From Vibrio japonicus (lineage in GTDB: Bacteria; Pseudomonadota; Gammaproteobacteria; Enterobacterales; Vibrionaceae), in assembly GCF_024582835.1 (NCBI RefSeq), contig NZ_CP102097.1:496001-560000 (forward strand): a stretch of DNA of 64,000 nucleotides, read 5' to 3'. Below the pieces are notes generated by a model. That model did not search any database, was not told where the DNA came from, and saw only the letters and a program-made list of their open reading frames with translations. Positions 8,484 to 16,103 of this stretch are shown in pieces. The translations under genes were made by a program, and so were the position numbers. Each line of letters opens with the position of its first letter. Positions within the stretch are counted from its first letter, which is position 1.

Positions 8484-9734
8484 CTATTGAGTGCGCTTTT
8501 TCTTCTTTTTCCCTGTGCCTGCTGGCTTTGCACGCGGCTTCATTGGTAAGAAGTATGCTTCACTTTGATCGTCTTCCACTTCAAAGCCCTCTAACTGCTC
8601 GCGTTCAAGCTGGAACTTATTCTTCTTTTCTATCACTTTAAAATGGTGGTAGTCATCGTAATCGATAAGAGATAGCCCTAGCCCCACTTCACCAGCACGA
8701 CCACTGCGCCCGATTCGATGCATATAATCGGCGGGGCTACGTGGAAGATCAAAGTTAATCACCACTGGCAGTTTTTCAATATCAAGACCGCGTGCTGCGA
8801 TATCGGTAGCAATAAGTACTTGAACCTCACCAGACTTAAAGTCTTCAAGGACACGAGTACGAGCACCTTGCCCTTTATCGCCATGGAACACCTCGGCAGT
8901 GATGCCGCGTTTTGACAATTTTTGAGCGAGGTGGTTACAGGCATTCTTAGCATTCACAAAAATCAAAGTCTGTCGCCATTGATGCTGTTTGATTAGGTGC
9001 GCAAGTACCGCGGTTTTCTCACCTTTGTTTACACTAAACACACGCTGTACCAAAGTGCTGGCTTCCGCGCTCTGTAATTGAACTTCAACAGGATCGTTAA
9101 GTAAATGCTGAGCCAACGTCGTGACTTTCTCAGGGAAAGTTGCAGAAAATAGCAGCGTCTGTTTCTTCTCAGGTAGTAAGGCAAGAATCTTATTGAGTTC
9201 GTCGGTAAATCCGAGGCTCAACATACGATCGGCTTCATCAAGGACAAGTGTTTTTACTTGGTCCAGCTTGATGGCGTTGCTGGATACAAGATCAAGCAAT
9301 CGACCCGGCGTAGCCACTATAATGTCACAACCACCACGAAGTGCTAGCATTTGAGGGTTCACTGATACACCACCAAATACAGCAACCGTTTTGATCTTAT
9401 CTCTAAGATGGTATGAGTAGGATTTAACGTTGTATGCCACCTGTGATGCCAATTCACGAGTTGGAACTAAAATTAGGTGAGAAACAAAATTACCACGACG
9501 ATTATTTGATGTATCTTGCTGAAGAATCTTTTGCAGAATTGGCAGCGAAAAAGCGGCTGTTTTGCCAGAACCCGTATTGGCACCACCAACCATATCTCTC
9601 CCATCAAGCACGTGAGGGATTGCATGAGATTGAATAGGTGTAGGCTGGTGATATTCTAACTCTTCTAGTCGCTCGACTAAGGTTGGAACCAGGCCAAGAT
9701 CGGCAAATGTCGCCTGCTGTGATTTATCTGTCAT
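8484..9734 (-). CDS. DEAD-box ATP-dependent RNA helicase (RhlE-like)
   Basis: A 416-residue helicase with all core motifs in order: Q motif PTPIQ, Walker A ANTGSGKT, PTRELA, the DEAD box, SAT, and HRIGRSGRAG near residue 340. A short basic tail (ends GKKKKKRTQ) should help RNA binding. It uses ATP to unwind short RNA duplexes in ribosome assembly or RNA decay. Bacteria carry several paralogues (rhlE, srmB, dbpA, deaD), and I cannot assign one by reading alone. It lacks the DbpA C-terminal domain and a long DeaD tail. It is monocistronic; neighbours on both sides are unrelated. Confidence 0.95.
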   Translation of the reverse strand: MTDKSQQATFADLGLVPTLVERLEELEYHQPTPIQSHAIPHVLDGRDMVGGANTGSGKTAAFSLPILQKILQQDTSNNRRGNFVSHLILVPTRELASQVAYNVKSYSYHLRDKIKTVAVFGGVSVNPQMLALRGGCDIIVATPGRLLDLVSSNAIKLDQVKTLVLDEADRMLSLGFTDELNKILALLPEKKQTLLFSATFPEKVTTLAQHLLNDPVEVQLQSAEASTLVQRVFSVNKGEKTAVLAHLIKQHQWRQTLIFVNAKNACNHLAQKLSKRGITAEVFHGDKGQGARTRVLEDFKSGEVQVLIATDIAARGLDIEKLPVVINFDLPRSPADYMHRIGRSGRAGEVGLGLSLIDYDDYHHFKVIEKKNKFQLEREQLEGFEVEDDQSEAYFLPMKPRAKPAGTGKKKKKRTQ

Positions 9735-9857
9735 TACTATGAGTGGCTCAGTGCTAGGTAAAGGCCGTGTATCTTATGCTATTTAGCACGAGGATGTTAG
9801 CGATAATGAGCCAAACAGAAGATAGGCTGGAGGAAAGATTAAGGTTGCTGTGGCAGG

Positions 9858-10073
9858 TCACATCCGTTTCAAAGGCTTCACTACACTATCTAAACCTTCG
9901 ATTTTCAGAGCTAAACATAACTTTAGCAAATCGCCTAACTCGCCATCTGGCCAACCCTTTTTATCAAACCACAACAGATACTCTTCCGGTAGATCAATAA
10001 GTACGCGCCCAGCGTATTTGCCAAACGGCATTTGCATACGAGCTAATTTGATCAAGTTTTGTTTTTCAAGCAT
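9858..10073 (-). CDS. DUF3820 family small protein
   Basis: A 71-residue protein with the family signature: MPFGKYAGRVLIDLPEEYL, then WFDKKGWPDGELGDLL. It has no membrane segment. The family is widespread in gammaproteobacteria. Some members are annotated as quorum-sensing-regulated virulence factor homologues, but the biochemical role is not established. The ATG at 10073 has no strong Shine-Dalgarno sequence. Confidence 0.8.
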   Translation of the reverse strand: MLEKQNLIKLARMQMPFGKYAGRVLIDLPEEYLLWFDKKGWPDGELGDLLKLCLALKIEGLDSVVKPLKRM

Positions 10074-10174
10074 GGTTCAACATCTAACGCGAGTAACAAA
10101 ACCGAAGAGTATCACTAAAACCTTATAAGCAGTAGTTTGAAGTATGGAAAAACGAGTTCAAGGTGCGGTCAGCG

Positions 10175-10528
10175 CTACTCTGGCTTAACGACGTGAGCAT
10201 ATTCCACAACAACTTGGTTGCCGTCGATGTACGCATTTTGGATTTCGCCATCCACACTCATTCGGCTCTGTAAATAAACAACCACTGGCCCACTCGCTGA
10301 GTTTTCTTGTAATGAAGGGACAACTTGGTTCGGTTCCAAACGCAAAAATCGACAAAACTGGCTAACGAATGACATGTTTAGAGGCTGTTCACCGCGAAGC
10401 AGCTGAGAAAATGTCAACTGGTTCATTCCCAGTTTTTTGGCAAACTCCATTTGTGTAAGGCGCATTTTAGATTTATGCGACATCCAAGTGTGATAAAGCG
10501 CTTCTCTATCTTTTTCTGTAAATTCCAT
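10175..10528 (-). CDS. XRE-family helix-turn-helix regulator
   Basis: A 117-residue protein. Residues ~20-75 form a Cro/C1-type helix-turn-helix: LTQMEFAKKLGMNQLTFSQLLRG is the recognition region. The C-terminal ~45 residues form a strand-rich domain (VVVYLQSRMSV, QVVVEYAHVV) reminiscent of a small LexA/S24-like tail, but too short for a peptidase and without a visible Ser-Lys pair. It probably represses its own or a neighbouring promoter. The ATG at 10528 is chosen over an upstream TTG because CAGGA lies eight bases before it. Confidence 0.8.
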   Translation of the reverse strand: MEFTEKDREALYHTWMSHKSKMRLTQMEFAKKLGMNQLTFSQLLRGEQPLNMSFVSQFCRFLRLEPNQVVPSLQENSASGPVVVYLQSRMSVDGEIQNAYIDGNQVVVEYAHVVKPE

Positions 10529-10674
10529 GGTCAATTCCTGTATGAGCTTTGATATAAATTGTCAGCCTTTTCTTACAGAGCCATGTCAGAGTTTAGTTAG
10601 AGCAGTATCAAGGTTTGGTAGAGTCATTAATGAGACTTGCCTCTCTATTGGCCTACATCCTAAGTAGCGAGCGT

Positions 10675-10708
10675 AAAAAAAACGGATACTTGCGCGTATC
10701 CGTTTTTT
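10675..10708 (-). terminator. bidirectional rho-independent terminator
   Basis: The 8-bp stem ACGGATAC/GTATCCGT is flanked by an A-run on the left and a T-run on the right. It serves the carboxypeptidase gene on the minus strand. Confidence 0.85.
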
Positions 10709-10716
10709 ATATCTTA

Positions 10717-11871
10717 TTAGAACCAACTTAGGACTAGGCGCTGAACCCAATCCCACAAACGTTTCAAAATCCCACCTTGCTCAACGTCAGCTAATGCCAC
10801 CAAGTCAGCCCGCGCGACTTCCTTTTCGCCAGCCATATAGATGACATTACCTAATTTATCTCCCGCATGAATGGGCGCTTCTAGTTCGCTCGCAATCTCA
10901 ATTTGTGCTTGTAGGTCAGAAAGCTCGCTTTTACTCAGCGTCAAATAAACATCTTCCTTCACGCCCACTTCCAGATCGTTTTTATCACCCATCCAGACCT
11001 TAACAGAGCTTAATGGATCTCCTGCTTTCGTTGGTGTCACTGTCTCAAAAAAGCGGAATCCATAACTTAATAGCTGTTTACTTTCTGACTCTCTACTTTT
11101 CGTGCTATTTGAGCCCATTACCACACTGATCAATCGCATTTCACCATTGGTGGCAGAGGTTGCAAGGCTATAGCCTGCTCCACTGGTATATCCGGTTTTC
11201 ATTCCATCGACATTTAGGCTTGGATCGCGTAACAAACCATTACGGTTGTATTGAGTAATGCCGTTATACGTAAAGGATTGTTCACTATAGAGAGGGAAAA
11301 TATCGGGTAAATCACGAATAATCGCCTGACTTAACGTCGCTATATCCCTTGGCGTTGAATACAGTTCATCACTGTCTAAACCATGTGGGTTAGAAAATGA
11401 CGAATTTGTTAGGCCAAGTTTATTCGCCCAACTGTTCATCAAGCTGACAAAACCATCTTCGCTGCCTGCGACATGCTCTGCAATTGCCACACTCGCATCA
11501 TTACCCGACTGAACGACGAGACCACGATACAGATCGCTCAACGACACTTGCGTCCCGACTTCAATAAACATCTTGGAGGAGTCTGGGAAGTTCTTTGCCC
11601 AAGCGCGTTGGCTAATGGTGACTTGATCATCCAATGAAATGTTACCCGTTTGCACTTCTTGCCCGGCAACATAGGCTGTCATCAATTTTGTCAGGCTAGC
11701 AGGGTTTAGTGTGCTATCTGCGTTTTTTTCAACCAGTACTGCGCCTGTGTGGTAATCCATTAGAATATAACCTTTCGCACCAATAATTGGCGGATCGGGT
11801 ACGACGGTAGGTGCAGAAGTAGCGCTAAGAGAAAAAGCGCACAGACTAAGAGCGATAAGAGAATTTTTCAT
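10717..11871 (-). CDS. D-alanyl-D-alanine carboxypeptidase, DacA/PBP5 family
   Basis: A ~384-residue periplasmic enzyme that removes the terminal D-Ala from peptidoglycan pentapeptides. A signal peptide covers residues 1-20 (MKNSLIALSLCAFSLSATSA). The catalytic triad motifs are all present: SLTK (Ser59/Lys62), SGN in VVQSGNDAS, and KTG in DGMKTGYTSGA. After the catalytic domain comes a beta-rich domain, then an amphipathic C-terminal helix (LKRLWDWVQRLVLSWF) that should anchor it to the outer face of the inner membrane, as in PBP5/6. The ATG at 11871 is preferred over an upstream TTG because it begins the signal peptide. Which of dacA, dacC or dacD it matches best is not clear. Confidence 0.93.
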   Translation of the reverse strand: MKNSLIALSLCAFSLSATSAPTVVPDPPIIGAKGYILMDYHTGAVLVEKNADSTLNPASLTKLMTAYVAGQEVQTGNISLDDQVTISQRAWAKNFPDSSKMFIEVGTQVSLSDLYRGLVVQSGNDASVAIAEHVAGSEDGFVSLMNSWANKLGLTNSSFSNPHGLDSDELYSTPRDIATLSQAIIRDLPDIFPLYSEQSFTYNGITQYNRNGLLRDPSLNVDGMKTGYTSGAGYSLATSATNGEMRLISVVMGSNSTKSRESESKQLLSYGFRFFETVTPTKAGDPLSSVKVWMGDKNDLEVGVKEDVYLTLSKSELSDLQAQIEIASELEAPIHAGDKLGNVIYMAGEKEVARADLVALADVEQGGILKRLWDWVQRLVLSWF

Positions 11872-12011
11872 AATAATGCTACAAGCTTCCAAGTTAAGGC
11901 CACTTGCACCAGTATAAACAAGCCAATTTTGGTTTCAGCGTGTTTGTAATCACTCGTTACCTTTATTGAAGGTTTATCGCAATTCCACGCAACAAACACC
12001 TCTTTTTACAA

Positions 12012-12040
12012 CGAAAAAACCAGCACTATGTGGTGCTGGC
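12012..12040 (-). terminator. rho-independent terminator of the small membrane protein gene
   Basis: A CCAGCAC/GTGCTGG stem with a 6-base loop, followed on the minus strand by TTTTTTC. Confidence 0.85.
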
Positions 12041-12067
12041 TCTCTAATACAGATATTGCTGAGTGAA

Positions 12068-12424
12068 CTATGCCGCTTGTTGGCTCATACGTTTAGTCAT
12101 TAACTTATCTTTGTAAGTGAACCACACGTAGGTTGCCACAATAGAAAAGAACAGGTAGGAAAGCGCGAAAACCAATGGCGAGCCGATCAGACCTTGGCTT
12201 ACTCCCCAGCTCACACCCGCAATCGTCACTGAGATTTTTGCTAACAGACCACAAATCAGTAGTGCCAGCGCCAATTGAGGGAATCGACTACTACGAAACG
12301 CAAACCAGTAACAAGCACCGACAGCCATAGTCGAGATGTAAAGACCTAACAAAAATGAATGTAGATGTTCTGCCGAGGCAACGCCTGCTGTCACTGATAC
12401 CATCAAGATAAGAAATAATTTCAT
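12068..12424 (-). CDS. small integral membrane protein, unknown function
   Basis: A 118-residue protein with about four hydrophobic helices (near residues 2-17, 25-43, 50-70 and 84-103) and a basic tail (ends KRMSQQAA). The first helix could be a cleaved signal (ends VASA). There are no charged motifs, cysteines or histidine clusters that suggest a cofactor. I do not recognise the family. It has its own terminator and stands between the carboxypeptidase and the ThrE-type exporter, with no clear functional link to either. Confidence 0.65.
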   Translation of the reverse strand: MKLFLILMVSVTAGVASAEHLHSFLLGLYISTMAVGACYWFAFRSSRFPQLALALLICGLLAKISVTIAGVSWGVSQGLIGSPLVFALSYLFFSIVATYVWFTYKDKLMTKRMSQQAA

Positions 12425-12888
12425 TCACTGCCCCGCTTTTATTCAAAAAGCATCTTTTCATTTATGAAAACTAATTTTGCTTATATTTTCTTCATTATCA
12501 TCAAAAATTCAAGGGATAAATTGAGCATTTTTTCAACCAAAAACAGGGAGCATATCAATGTTAAACTAACGTTAAATCGTTAACTTTAAACGGCTCTTGG
12601 TTCCATTGGCTTTCAGAGGCATTAGTGGGAAAGCAAGGAAAGAAAGTCACAAACTGTTTACATCATTAGGACTAAAAAACTTTGCAATTTTGTGACCGTC
12701 CAACACTCAGACAGAACAAAAAAACCACAACTTTGGCCAAGCACAACCTAAGATTTCAAAAATGTTACTTTTTATCTCCGGACACGAGATATTTTGTGTG
12801 AACTTAACCACTGTTCAATTTTTTTCAACTCGTCTCAGCACTACACCTCTGCTACATTTGCGCCACAAATTTTCAGGTTCTAATTTTC
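12425..12888. other. 464-base divergent intergenic region
   Basis: AT-rich DNA between the small membrane protein and the exporter. It holds overlapping GTTAAA/TTTAAC-type inverted repeats around 12562-12590 and several A and T runs. It must contain two promoters; I cannot place them securely. No open frame or known RNA is seen. Confidence 0.4.
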
Positions 12889-14052
12889 ATGCTTTCAGAG
12901 TACCGCATTAACAAGATCGTCGAGGTCGGGGACACCTTACACCGCAGTGGGTGTGCGCCCTACAAGTTGGAAAAATTCACTAAATTTTACGCTCGTAAGC
13001 ACGGCGTAGATGTGATGATTCAAGCAACACCTACAACTGTTAATTATCAATTTCCTGATGACAATAACGCTGTCATTATGAAGCGCCACCAGCCAGCCTC
13101 GATCAATCTAAGCTTGCTCGCGAACACAATTATTCGAATAAACCAACCTAGCCATGAACCGATTCCTGAGCCTGTTGGCTATTCGAAATGGATACAAGCG
13201 TTAGCAAACATGGGAATACCCCCTGCGTACCTTATGCTGGTCGGTAGCACACTTGATGCCATCTACATATCTGTATTTCTTGGCTTTGTCATTTGGCTCA
13301 GTCAGCAAGTCTGTAAAGCAAGAAGAGCGATCGCCGTCGAGTTCATCGGAGCTCTTTTAACGGGTATTCTCGTGGCGTTTTTTGCCAGTACAGCGGCCGC
13401 TATTCCCGTATGGGCACTTTGTATCGCTTCTGTGATTCTTTTTGTCCCCGGGCTATCGATTGCGAACTCACTGGAATGTCTCGCATTTAACGACTTGGTT
13501 TCAGGTACAAGCTTACTTGGGCAAAGTGCTCTCACACTAATCAAGCTGTTTGTTGGTATTGTGATGGGGCTAAATATTGGCGAGTCTATATGGGGGCACG
13601 CGCAGGCGACTCAATATGTCAATGAAGTTCCAACTTGGCTACATGTGTTTGGGTTATTCCTACTTTCTATATCGCTCGGTATTATATTTAACGCTCGTCC
13701 AAAAGACATTTTGCTTGGTCTTCCCGTTGCTGTTTTGGGGATGTGGGGGCCATTTTACCTCGGTTTTGAAAGCGGATGGGTTGTCGGCACTTGGGTTACG
13801 ACCGTCTTAATCACTCTCTACGGGACTTGGCTAGCGAAAAAATTGGAGTTAACAGGCGCGATTTATATTGTTCAGGGGATTATTATCCTCGTTCCAGGAA
13901 GTCGTGTTTTGGTCAGCGCTGGACAGTCTGTTTTTGAGCAATCAATTTTACCTATACCGAGTATCGGTCTTTCGGCGTTATTCATGTTCTCAGCCATTGT
14001 CGCTGGACAGATCACCGCTTACTCGATCTACTCACCTAAAATAGAACGTTAA
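12889..14052 (+). CDS. threonine/serine exporter ThrE family protein
   Basis: A 387-residue protein joining the two ThrE halves in one chain. Residues ~1-110 form the cytoplasmic N-terminal part typical of the family (GDTLHRSGCAPYKLEKF, then ATPTTVNYQF). About ten membrane helices follow (residues ~120-385), including LFVPGLSIANSLECL and the repeat-like IILVPGSRVLV. The family exports threonine and serine by proton exchange in Corynebacterium. In Vibrio the substrate is inferred only. The gene is monocistronic, and its transcript should end in the long hairpin shared with arfA. Confidence 0.87.
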   Translation: MLSEYRINKIVEVGDTLHRSGCAPYKLEKFTKFYARKHGVDVMIQATPTTVNYQFPDDNNAVIMKRHQPASINLSLLANTIIRINQPSHEPIPEPVGYSKWIQALANMGIPPAYLMLVGSTLDAIYISVFLGFVIWLSQQVCKARRAIAVEFIGALLTGILVAFFASTAAAIPVWALCIASVILFVPGLSIANSLECLAFNDLVSGTSLLGQSALTLIKLFVGIVMGLNIGESIWGHAQATQYVNEVPTWLHVFGLFLLSISLGIIFNARPKDILLGLPVAVLGMWGPFYLGFESGWVVGTWVTTVLITLYGTWLAKKLELTGAIYIVQGIIILVPGSRVLVSAGQSVFEQSILPIPSIGLSALFMFSAIVAGQITAYSIYSPKIER

Positions 14053-14085
14053 GGCTGTCAGTTTCTTTTGGGGCCTTTGAATGAA

Positions 14086-14140
14086 GAAAGAGCCCTATTC
14101 AAACTTCGCTTCCTAAGCGGCTTTTGAATAGGGCTCTTTC
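14086..14140. promoter_or_regulatory. long hairpin over the 3' end of arfA; also convergent terminator
   Basis: Two perfect 18-base arms (14086-14103 and 14123-14140) enclose a loop that itself folds (CGCTT/AAGCG). On the minus strand the first arm encodes arfA codons ~62-68, and the TAG stop lies in the loop. In E. coli arfA, RNase III cuts such a hairpin to make a non-stop mRNA; other proteobacteria terminate transcription there. On the plus strand the same hairpin can end the exporter transcript. Confidence 0.8.
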
Positions 14141-14325
14141 CCTTTGTGCTTCATTTTACGGCAAAAACTGCCTTTCCCTTTCTTCGCTTTCTCCACTCTC
14201 ACCTTAAACAACTGACTTGTCACAACAGCTTTGAGCGCATTGTCTTTGATTTCGCCTCTTCCGACTTCAAGCCTATCCTGAAGTGAAAGTTGGCTGCTGT
14301 CCGCTTTTTGATTCTTTTTGGGCAT
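14113..14325 (-). CDS. arfA: alternative ribosome-rescue factor ArfA
   Basis: A 70-residue basic protein. The ArfA core is clear: GEIKDNALKAVV, then LFKVRVEKAKKGKGSF and RKMKHKG, matching the part that enters the empty mRNA channel and recruits release factor RF2 to stalled ribosomes. The ATG at 14325 follows a strong GGAGGT, so the longer frame from 14358 is rejected. The last codons and the stop lie inside a long hairpin, so the functional product is probably truncated near residue 62-66 and made mainly when trans-translation fails. It ends SKAA. The N-terminus (~20 residues) is longer than in E. coli. Confidence 0.9.
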   Translation of the reverse strand: MPKKNQKADSSQLSLQDRLEVGRGEIKDNALKAVVTSQLFKVRVEKAKKGKGSFCRKMKHKGKEPYSKAA

Positions 14326-14704
14326 TGATACCTCCAAATGATGATGACGAACGACCACAACTGGATGTTACTTATCTCGAATAAAGACAAGCCTACACAT
14401 CCATGATTTCGCGCAGACAATATTACACTATTTACGTTTCTGCACGTATTATTTAAGAAACTATACTTAGCGCAAGTTTCTAGTGAAAACCAGTCTGAAT
14501 TAGTAAATAAACAGATCTATTTTGATTGACTTACCCGTACTACACTTTAAACTTGAACTCAGCTAGAAAACGGTTCTTGTTCAATTCGCCGTTTCGTTGG
14601 ATTTCCTTGTATATCTTCCGTAACGTCGTGCTCAATAGCAATCTCCTTTTCCACGCTATCGGTGCCGTCATGGCCTTTGTAAAAGATTTTCAAGGATATA
14701 CATT
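14326..14704. other. 379-base divergent region between arfA and cold-shock gene 2
   Basis: It contains the arfA promoter (not placed) and, from 14526, the promoter and leader of the cold-shock gene. A frame across 14526-14921 overlaps the csp gene and is not credible as a protein. Confidence 0.4.
14526..14553 (+). promoter_or_regulatory. candidate sigma-70 promoter of cold-shock gene 2
   Basis: TTGACT (14526-14531), a 16-base spacer, then TAAACT (14548-14553). It would give a leader of about 145 bases, in line with cspA-type genes. Confidence 0.5.
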
Positions 14705-14914
14705 ATGTCTAACACTGTTACTGGTACAGTTAAATGGTTCAACGAAACTAAAGGTTTCGGTTTCATCAAACAAGAAAACGGCCCAGACGTTTTTGCACAC
14801 TTCTCAGCAATCGAAGGTGACGGTTTCCGTACTCTTGCTGAAGGTCAAAAAGTTGAGTTCGTTATCACTCAAGGCCAAAAAGGCCCACAAGCTGAACACA
14901 TCAAAGCTGTTTAA
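14705..14914 (+). CDS. cold-shock protein, CspA family (copy 2)
   Basis: A 69-residue cold-shock domain protein with KGFGFI and VFAHF nucleic-acid-binding motifs. It is clearly related to the copy at 5467 but differs in the middle ([18 protein letters not shown]) and tail. An AAGGA site precedes the ATG at 14705. The long leader and promoter suggest post-transcriptional temperature control. A clean terminator follows. In V. cholerae a csp gene also lies next to hmp, so the neighbourhood is probably conserved. Confidence 0.95.
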   Translation: MSNTVTGTVKWFNETKGFGFIKQENGPDVFAHFSAIEGDGFRTLAEGQKVEFVITQGQKGPQAEHIKAV

Positions 14915-14937
14915 CTTGTAACTAAATAAGTTCTATA

Positions 14938-14966
14938 ATAGCCAGCATTTTTGCTGGCTATTTTTG
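14938..14966 (+). terminator. rho-independent terminator of cold-shock gene 2
   Basis: A 9-bp stem ATAGCCAGC/GCTGGCTAT with a 6-base loop and TTTTTG tail. It ends only eight bases before the yaeQ start codon. Confidence 0.9.
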
Positions 14967-14974
14967 TATCTGAC

Positions 14975-15514
14975 ATGGCACTCAAACCGACTATCTATAA
15001 ATTCCGTATTTCTCTTTCTGACACGAACCGAGATATTTACGACTCCGCACAACTCACTATTGCGCTACACCCATCAGAAACCGTTGAACGCATGATGGCT
15101 CGTGTTCTTGCTTTTTGCATTAAGCACCAACCAGGCTTGACCTTTACTAAAGGTTTGTCATCAACAGAAGAGCCAGATTTATGGGTCAAATCGCTTGATG
15201 ATCAAATTCTGCATTGGATTGAAATCGGCGAACCTTCTCTCGATCGCATTAAAAAAGCAACGCGCTTATCCCCTATCGTTGACGTATTCAGTTTTAACAC
15301 TAAGTCAGACGTCTGGTGGGAGCAAATAAAGAACAAAGCTCACCAATATAACGCGAATGTTTACCGCTTGGATTGGGAAGCGATCTCAGCGCTATCTCAA
15401 GTTGTCGAACGCGGTATGGATCTATCGGTCATGATTACTGGTGAAAGCCTATTTGTCGATTGCTCACAAGGCTCATTTGAAATCCACTTAGAGACACTCT
15501 ATTCCAATGAATAA
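14975..15514 (+). CDS. yaeQ: YaeQ family protein
   Basis: A 179-residue protein of the YaeQ family, a small alpha/beta fold related to PD-(D/E)XK nucleases. Family landmarks are TIYKFRISLSDTNRDIYD at the start, HPSETVERMMARVLAFC, and EPDLWVKS followed by WIEIG. The biochemical role is unsettled; an early link to RfaH-like antitermination was not upheld. The ATG at 14975 has no Shine-Dalgarno and lies just behind the csp terminator, so its mRNA must come from read-through or a promoter inside csp. It overlaps the next gene by eight bases. Confidence 0.88.
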   Translation: MALKPTIYKFRISLSDTNRDIYDSAQLTIALHPSETVERMMARVLAFCIKHQPGLTFTKGLSSTEEPDLWVKSLDDQILHWIEIGEPSLDRIKKATRLSPIVDVFSFNTKSDVWWEQIKNKAHQYNANVYRLDWEAISALSQVVERGMDLSVMITGESLFVDCSQGSFEIHLETLYSNE

Positions 15515-16046
15515 ATTGGAGACAGCTCTAAAAGATATCAAAGCTGATTGCCTATTGAATCACGCTGATGCTCAAAAACAGTGGGATGTTTTTTGCGAAC
15601 AATATGTGACGCTGTTTGAGAAGGTCAGGCTAAATAAACCGGACTCTGATACAACACACCATTTATTGGGGATCTTGACAAAGGCACATATTGAAGCGCA
15701 AACACTAATTCAGCATCACCAAGAATCCTTAGGTAAGATGGAGCAAGTTTTCAAAGATACCCTTGGTGAAGAGCACGCGTCCCGCTTTGAGAATCAGAGC
15801 CAAAAACAACTGATTTTTGTTACGCACCTTTGGCTTTATATTCAAGGCTACCTATATATGGATTTTAGCCTAGCGAATGACCATGCGGAGCAAACGGCGA
15901 AGATACTCTCTCCAATGTCTGCGCAACAACCTGAGGCTCTACGCTCTGAGTTCCTCGGAAGCTTCTATCAAGGTATCGACAACTCTCCAATCGAGAAAAC
16001 AACTCACCCAATACTCGGTTGGCTCAAGTCGCTGTTTAAATCCTAA
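15507..16046 (+). CDS. hypothetical protein in yaeQ operon
   Basis: A 179-residue, mostly helical soluble protein. The start ATG overlaps the end of yaeQ by eight bases, so it is translationally coupled. It is rich in Gln, His and Leu, with coiled-coil-like stretches (residues ~50-95), and it ends with an amphipathic segment HPILGWLKSLFKS. I do not recognise it. A phasin-like or membrane-peripheral role would be pure guess. A good hairpin terminator follows. Confidence 0.7.
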   Translation: MNKLETALKDIKADCLLNHADAQKQWDVFCEQYVTLFEKVRLNKPDSDTTHHLLGILTKAHIEAQTLIQHHQESLGKMEQVFKDTLGEEHASRFENQSQKQLIFVTHLWLYIQGYLYMDFSLANDHAEQTAKILSPMSAQQPEALRSEFLGSFYQGIDNSPIEKTTHPILGWLKSLFKS

Positions 16047-16068
16047 TAATTCGGATTATTTGAAACAT

Positions 16069-16095
16069 AAAGGCTTCCAACAGGAAGCCTTTAAT
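16069..16095 (+). terminator. bidirectional rho-independent terminator
   Basis: The 10-bp stem AAAGGCTTCC/GGAAGCCTTT with a 4-base loop lies between the convergent yaeQ operon and hmp. Confidence 0.8.
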
Positions 16096-16103
16096 CGTTT
16101 CGA

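Noticed and set aside
14526..14921. 131-residue open frame overlapping cold-shock gene 2
   Set aside because: It runs across the csp leader and then through csp in another frame, with odd composition and no ribosome binding site.
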